The translations under genes were made by a program, and so were the position numbers. The notes under the pieces were generated by a model. It saw nothing but the letters and a program-made list of their open reading frames with translations. It did not search any database and was not told where the DNA came from. A stretch of DNA of 9,869 nucleotides from an uncultured Bacteroidales bacterium (lineage in GTDB: Bacteria; Bacteroidota; Bacteroidia; Bacteroidales; UBA932), in contig CABQAB010000054.1 of assembly GCA_902461985.1 (NCBI GenBank), forward strand, positions 1 through 9,869, given 5' to 3'. Shown one piece after another: positions 6,563-9,869 of this stretch (positions are counted from its first letter, which is position 1; each line of letters starts with the position of its first letter).

Positions 6563-8557
6563 TCATTTCCTTTTTCTGACTGATGCTATAATCATATAAC
6601 CGATAATCGCCATATATGGCAGAATAGAAACAGGCTCAGCCCAGTATTTCGCCCATAGGCTGTCGGCCGGAATCATCATGTCCACGTTTGCGAATTTGAG
6701 AATCGCGCTCACAACGCCCATCAACGCGCCTCCCGCTATGAATCCGGATGCGATGAGGGTGCCTTTTTCACTGCGGGCATCGTTTACAGCCTTGTCCTTG
6801 CTCATGTTGCCCACAATCCAGGAAACGCCTCCGCCGACCAGCAAAGGCAGGTTGAGGTCGATAGGGATGAACATTCCGAGAGCGAATGCCAGTGCCGGTA
6901 CCTTGCAGAGTGTCAGGACTATGGCTATGAGAGCTCCGATGCCGTAGAGCAGCCACGGAGCATTGCCCCCGTTCATCATAGGCTCAATCACCGCTGCCAT
7001 CGCGTGTGCCTGAGGTGCCGCAAGTCCACCGTCCTCTCCGAATCCGTAGGTCGAGTTGAGAATCATCATCACTCCGCCTACCGTGGCTGCCGCTACGAGC
7101 ACTCCGAGGAATTTCCAGCTTTCCTGTTTCTGTGGCGTCGTGCCTGTCCAGTATCCGATTTTGAGGTCGGTGATGAATGCTCCGGCAACCGAGAGGGCCG
7201 TGCATACGACTCCTCCGATAACCATTGCCGCAACCATTCCGGCGGTGCCTTTAAGTCCGCATGCAACCAAGATTATGCTGGTGAGTATCAGGGTCATTAT
7301 GGTCATTCCGCTTACGGGATTCGAGCCGACTATTGCAATCGCGTTTGCCGCGACAGTTGTGAAAAGGAATGCTATGACCGCCACAATCAGGACTCCGACT
7401 AATGCGAGCCAGATGTTGTCCACGACCCCGAACGCGAAGAACAGGAATACTGCAACCAGGGCAACGACTACACCTATGACTACGATTTTCATCGACATAT
7501 CTCTCTGTGTGCGCAGCACTTCCTCAGCCGCGTCGGTCTTTTTGCGGCGGAACTCTTTCGTGGCGAGTCCGAGAGCCGATTTTATAACTCCGAACGACTT
7601 GATTATGCCGATGATTCCGGCTGTCGCTATTCCTCCTATGCCTATGTGTCTCGCGTAATTGTTGAAAATTTCGTCAGCCGTCATGCTTCCGACCGTGTCT
7701 GTGATGCCTGTGCCCATGAAGTCGAGAACGCTGCCACCCCAGATGAGGTTCATCATAGGGATAATCACAAGCCACACGAGGAAAGAGCCGCAGCATATTA
7801 TAAAGGAATATTTCAGTCCGACTATGTAGCCGAGTCCGAGAACGGCTGCACCCGTGTTGAGTTTGAGCACGACCTTCGCCTTGTCCGCCACTACCGCGCC
7901 CCAGTGCATGACTGTCGTGCTGATGCTTTCGCTCCACGCTCCGAAAGTCGCCACTGCGAAGTCGTAGAGGCCTCCTATGAGTCCGCTTGCGAGCAGCGTC
8001 TTGGCTCCCGCGCCTCCGTTTTCCCCGCTCACGAGCACCTGAGTAGTGGCCGTTGCCTCAGGGAAAGGGTATTTCCCGTGCATCTCCTTTACGAAATATT
8101 TCCTGAAAGGAATCAGGAACAGTATGCCGAGTATTCCGCCGAGGAGGCTGGAAAGGAACACCTTGTTGAAATTGACCGTCAGTTCCGGATATCTGTCCTG
8201 GAGGATGTACAGCGCAGGGAGGGTGAAAATTGCTCCGGCCACTATCGCTCCGGAACAGGACCCTATGCTCTGGATGATGACGTTCTCTCCGAGGCTGTTC
8301 TTGCGTCCCAGTGCAGATGACATCCCGACCGCGATGATGGCAATAGGAATCGCCGCCTCGAAGACCTGTCCGACCTTCAGCCCGAGATAGGCCGCGGCCG
8401 CCGAAAAGATAATGGTCATCACGAGTCCCATGCTCACCGACCACGGTGTGACTTCCGGATAGTTCTTGTGCGGAGACAGGAGCGGCTTGTACTCTTCTCC
8501 GGGTTTAAGTTCCCTCGTCGCATTTTCCGGGAGGGACAGGTTTTTCTTTTCTTCCAT
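6563..8557 (-). CDS. OPT-family oligopeptide transporter
   Basis: A 664-residue, highly hydrophobic inner-membrane protein of the OPT family (PF03169, prokaryotic subgroup), whose members import small peptides or peptide-like metal chelates by cation symport. A soluble N-terminal tail of about 35 residues (ELKPGEEYKPLLSP) precedes the first span (TPWSVSMGLVMTIIFSAAAA, 37-56). Family features include AAYLGLKVGQVFEAAIPIAI (55-74), SLGENVIIQSIGS (88-100) and HGKYPFPEATATTQVLVSGE (160-179). I estimate about 15 membrane spans by eye. A charged cytosolic loop (ATKEFRRKKTDAAEEVLRTQRD) lies mid-protein. It leads the operon, with pepT one base behind, which favours oligopeptides over metal chelates as substrate, though this is inference. 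The start at 8557 is the first ATG downstream of the promoter box at 8607-8614; no Shine-Dalgarno is evident. Confidence 0.93.
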   Translation of the reverse strand: MEEKKNLSLPENATRELKPGEEYKPLLSPHKNYPEVTPWSVSMGLVMTIIFSAAAAYLGLKVGQVFEAAIPIAIIAVGMSSALGRKNSLGENVIIQSIGSCSGAIVAGAIFTLPALYILQDRYPELTVNFNKVFLSSLLGGILGILFLIPFRKYFVKEMHGKYPFPEATATTQVLVSGENGGAGAKTLLASGLIGGLYDFAVATFGAWSESISTTVMHWGAVVADKAKVVLKLNTGAAVLGLGYIVGLKYSFIICCGSFLVWLVIIPMMNLIWGGSVLDFMGTGITDTVGSMTADEIFNNYARHIGIGGIATAGIIGIIKSFGVIKSALGLATKEFRRKKTDAAEEVLRTQRDMSMKIVVIGVVVALVAVFLFFAFGVVDNIWLALVGVLIVAVIAFLFTTVAANAIAIVGSNPVSGMTIMTLILTSIILVACGLKGTAGMVAAMVIGGVVCTALSVAGAFITDLKIGYWTGTTPQKQESWKFLGVLVAAATVGGVMMILNSTYGFGEDGGLAAPQAHAMAAVIEPMMNGGNAPWLLYGIGALIAIVLTLCKVPALAFALGMFIPIDLNLPLLVGGGVSWIVGNMSKDKAVNDARSEKGTLIASGFIAGGALMGVVSAILKFANVDMMIPADSLWAKYWAEPVSILPYMAIIGYMIIASVRKRK

Positions 8558-8564
8558 CTGATGA

Positions 8565-8601
8565 CGTTATTTAACGCGTTATGAACTTCGCGGATGCGAA
8601 G
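8565..8601 (-). promoter_or_regulatory. Structured 5' leader of the OPT-pepT operon
   Basis: CTTCGC-GGAT-GCGAAG (8586-8601) is a perfect 6-bp stem with a 4-base loop, placed almost exactly at the predicted 5' end of the transcript (about 8601). It is followed by three alternating copies of CGTTA: 8565-8569 direct, 8572-8576 inverted and 8577-8581 direct. These create the palindrome TAACGCGTTA (8572-8581) and a competing CGTTA-TT-TAACG stem. It could be a 5'-end stabiliser, an operator or a small RNA switch; sequence does not decide. Confidence 0.45.
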
Positions 8602-8606
8602 CAGCG
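8591..8606. repeat. 16-bp dispersed motif, second copy at 4011-4026
   Basis: CGGATGCGAAGCAGCG here and CGGATGCGAAGCAACG at 4011-4026 differ at one base. Both lie in intergenic regions and both form one arm of a local hairpin, but with different partner arms: CTTCGC here, CGCATCC at the other copy. This suggests a small dispersed element or a common leader building block. Confidence 0.5.
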
Positions 8607-8614
8607 CAAAGTTA
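8607..8614 (-). promoter_or_regulatory. -7 box of the OPT-pepT operon promoter
   Basis: TAACTTTG on the minus strand is a perfect TAnnTTTG box about 50 bases upstream of the OPT ATG. The nearest TTTTTTG is 24 bases further upstream, longer than the usual 19-21, so the -33 element is not well defined. Confidence 0.65.
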
Positions 8615-8665
8615 GGAAAAATATCACTAAGTAATCTTCAAAAAATAAGATGCCTCACTAATAAA

Positions 8666-8673
8666 TATTTTTG
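8666..8673 (+). promoter_or_regulatory. Candidate -7 box for the GH78 lipoprotein gene
   Basis: TATTTTTG matches TAnnTTTG on the plus strand in an AT-rich stretch. It would give a leader of about 180 bases before the ATG at 8859. No -33 TTTG is visible at the proper distance, as would be expected if a dedicated activator is needed. A closer unrecognised promoter remains possible. Confidence 0.4.
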
Positions 8674-8760
8674 GGGTCTATATTCCTTTTACTAAATAAA
8701 ATAACTCTGGCTATCCGGCATGTCCGATTTTATGTAAGGTTGAAATTGCAAAAAGTATAT

Positions 8761-8800
8761 GTATTTATCATTATTTGCAGTTGCAGGGTCAGTATTTATC
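8761..8800 (+). repeat. Direct repeats upstream of the GH78 gene (possible regulator sites)
   Basis: GTATTTATC occurs at 8761-8769 and 8792-8800, 31 bases apart, close to three helical turns. Between them lies the tandem TTGCAG-TTGCAG (8775-8786), and the palindrome AACCGGTT follows at 8813-8820. The 301-base gap 8558-8858 otherwise holds the two promoters and the OPT leader; I see no convincing gene there. The same-face spacing is what a dimeric activator or repressor would use, but no regulator is known. Confidence 0.4.
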
Positions 8801-8858
8801 CATACATTCGCCAACCGGTTTTCCGGCTACAGACTAACGACCATTTAATTTGAATTTT

Positions 8859-9869
8859 ATGATTGAAAAGCACATTTCCAACTGGCTGGCGGTTCTTGCA
8901 GCCTTTTCTGCCTTGATTTCCTGCAGTAATGATGAAGTCAGACTGGTGGCTGCGCTGGAAGACTCCCTTTGGGAGCAGTCGCAGTGGATTTCAGTTTCTG
9001 ACGCCCCTGTCGTTACGGGCAGAATTTATGACGGTTCGAGGGCTGCCGACGGCGCAAGCTGGTTCGTGTCAACGGTACGGAATGAAAAGCGTCTGGCTTC
9101 GGCAGTCTGGATGACGACCGGACTCGGCGTATATGACTTGTACGTGAACGGGCAGCTGATAGGCGATGAGGTCCTGAAACCGGGCTTTACCCATGCCTAT
9201 AAGACAAAAAGGTCATTTACATACGATGTGACTGACATTGTCAGGAAGAGCAGGGGACATGAAAATGTGTTTTCCGTTCAGGTGACTCCGGGATGGTGGG
9301 CTGACAAGATTATAACTCCTGCAGGACATGAAGGTATGATAGGGCGGAAATGTGCGTTCAGGGGTGTCCTGAAACTGACCTGGTCAGACGGCACGTCCAG
9401 CATAATCGGCTCTGATACAGAAAACTGGAAGGCCGGGATAGCCGGTCCGGTCAGACATGCCGACATTTTTGACGGTGAGGTCTATGATGCCCGTGAACTT
9501 CCCGGCTATGAATGTGCGGACAAGTTCGGCGTCCCTGAAGTCAATGAGGAGTTCGGTGGAGAAATACTTCCGACCTGCGGAGCTGAAATCTATATGCGCG
9601 ACGACCTTGCCCTTTCTCCTGTGGATGCTTATGTCTGGGAAGGTGTCGTCGGTTCCCGTGAGGGCGAATACGGGAAAGTCAATAAAATCCGTGAATATAA
9701 GGATGGGGAAACGATGGTAGTGAACCCGGGTGAGACTCTTGTGGTTGATTTCGGCCAGAACTGTGCGGGAGTCCCTGCCTTTGTATTCAAGGCAGAGGAG
9801 GGAACTGCTCTGACCTGTCTTCCGTCAGAACTTCTGAATGACGGCAACGGGGCCGTGAGCCGTGGCATC
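8859..9869 (+). CDS. GH78-family alpha-L-rhamnosidase lipoprotein, N-terminal part (runs off right edge)
   Basis: The open frame holds 337 residues with no stop before the edge. Residues 1-22 form a lipoprotein signal with lipobox L19-I-S-C22. SNDE follows, an acidic +2 to +5 stretch reminiscent of the Bacteroidota surface-export signal, so outer-surface display is likely. Next come regions typical of GH78 rhamnosidases: the N-terminal carbohydrate-binding-like domain (GLGVYDLYVNGQLIGDEVLKPG, about 88-109; TYDVTDIV 121-128; GPVRHADIFDGEVYDARE about 196-213) and the following beta domain with NPGETLVVDFGQNCAG (289-304) and SELLNDG (323-329). The usual Fn3-like domain before these is absent: the mature protein opens almost directly on WEQSQWI (38-44). 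The catalytic (alpha/alpha)6 domain must lie beyond the window, so activity cannot be judged. Known members release L-rhamnose from plant pectins, flavonoids or saponins. The ATG at 8859 is the only start that keeps the signal peptide. Confidence 0.87.
   Translation, partial: MIEKHISNWLAVLAAFSALISCSNDEVRLVAALEDSLWEQSQWISVSDAPVVTGRIYDGSRAADGASWFVSTVRNEKRLASAVWMTTGLGVYDLYVNGQLIGDEVLKPGFTHAYKTKRSFTYDVTDIVRKSRGHENVFSVQVTPGWWADKIITPAGHEGMIGRKCAFRGVLKLTWSDGTSSIIGSDTENWKAGIAGPVRHADIFDGEVYDARELPGYECADKFGVPEVNEEFGGEILPTCGAEIYMRDDLALSPVDAYVWEGVVGSREGEYGKVNKIREYKDGETMVVNPGETLVVDFGQNCAGVPAFVFKAEEGTALTCLPSELLNDGNGAVSRGI

Noticed and set aside
7646..8320. 224-residue plus-strand open frame, and neighbours at 7056-7658 and 8046-8390
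   Set aside because: All are antisense to the OPT transporter and lack recognisable motifs, signals or a promoter of their own.
8671..8853. 60-residue plus-strand open frame in the gap before the GH78 gene
   Set aside because: It starts on a TTG that overlaps the candidate -7 box, in AT-rich DNA, with no domain or ribosome-binding signal.

Overview
The window looks like a piece of a Bacteroidota (most likely Bacteroidales) chromosome. Three things point there. Four gene or operon starts are preceded by perfect copies of the Bacteroidetes -7 promoter box TAnnTTTG. Most starts lack an obvious Shine-Dalgarno sequence. The right-hand gene encodes a lipoprotein glycoside hydrolase with an acidic stretch just after the lipidated Cys, as is common in surface lipoproteins of this phylum. 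I cannot fix genus or species; a gut-type Bacteroidales with moderate GC is the best guess.

Layout, left to right. (1) 1-130: the 5' part of a tRNA-Arg(TCT) on the minus strand, cut by the window edge, with its promoter and a leader hairpin. (2) 205-3828: a tight four-gene minus-strand operon, transcribed right to left. It encodes a PfkB/adenosine-kinase-like kinase, a small protein I tentatively place in DUF6913, a DUF368/PopT polyprenyl-phosphate translocase, and an MGDG-synthase/GT28-type glycosyltransferase. Junctions are a 1-base TGATG overlap, a 3-base gap and a 1-base gap. (3) 3829-4162: a divergent intergenic region with a promoter on each strand and a nest of inverted repeats. (4) 4163-5326: a plus-strand YbhN/AglD-type (LPG_synthase_TM) membrane protein carrying an unusual low-complexity insert that contains five 18-bp tandem repeats. 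(5) 5341-8557: a minus-strand two-gene operon, OPT-family oligopeptide transporter followed by peptidase T, 1 base apart. It converges on the previous gene with only 14 bases between stop codons. (6) 8558-8858: a divergent, AT-rich regulatory region with hairpins, promoters and direct repeats. (7) 8859 to the right edge: the N-terminal 337 residues of a secreted lipoprotein of the GH78 alpha-L-rhamnosidase family; the gene runs off the window.

How the genes may work together. OPT plus PepT forms a plausible peptide-uptake and tripeptide-cleavage unit. PopT, the glycosyltransferase and the divergent YbhN-like protein all belong to families that handle membrane lipids or lipid carriers, so 205-5326 may be an envelope-lipid locus; this is inference from family knowledge and gene order. 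The GH78 lipoprotein probably belongs to a plant-glycan utilisation locus lying mostly to the right. No CRISPR array, transposase, phage gene or rRNA was seen.
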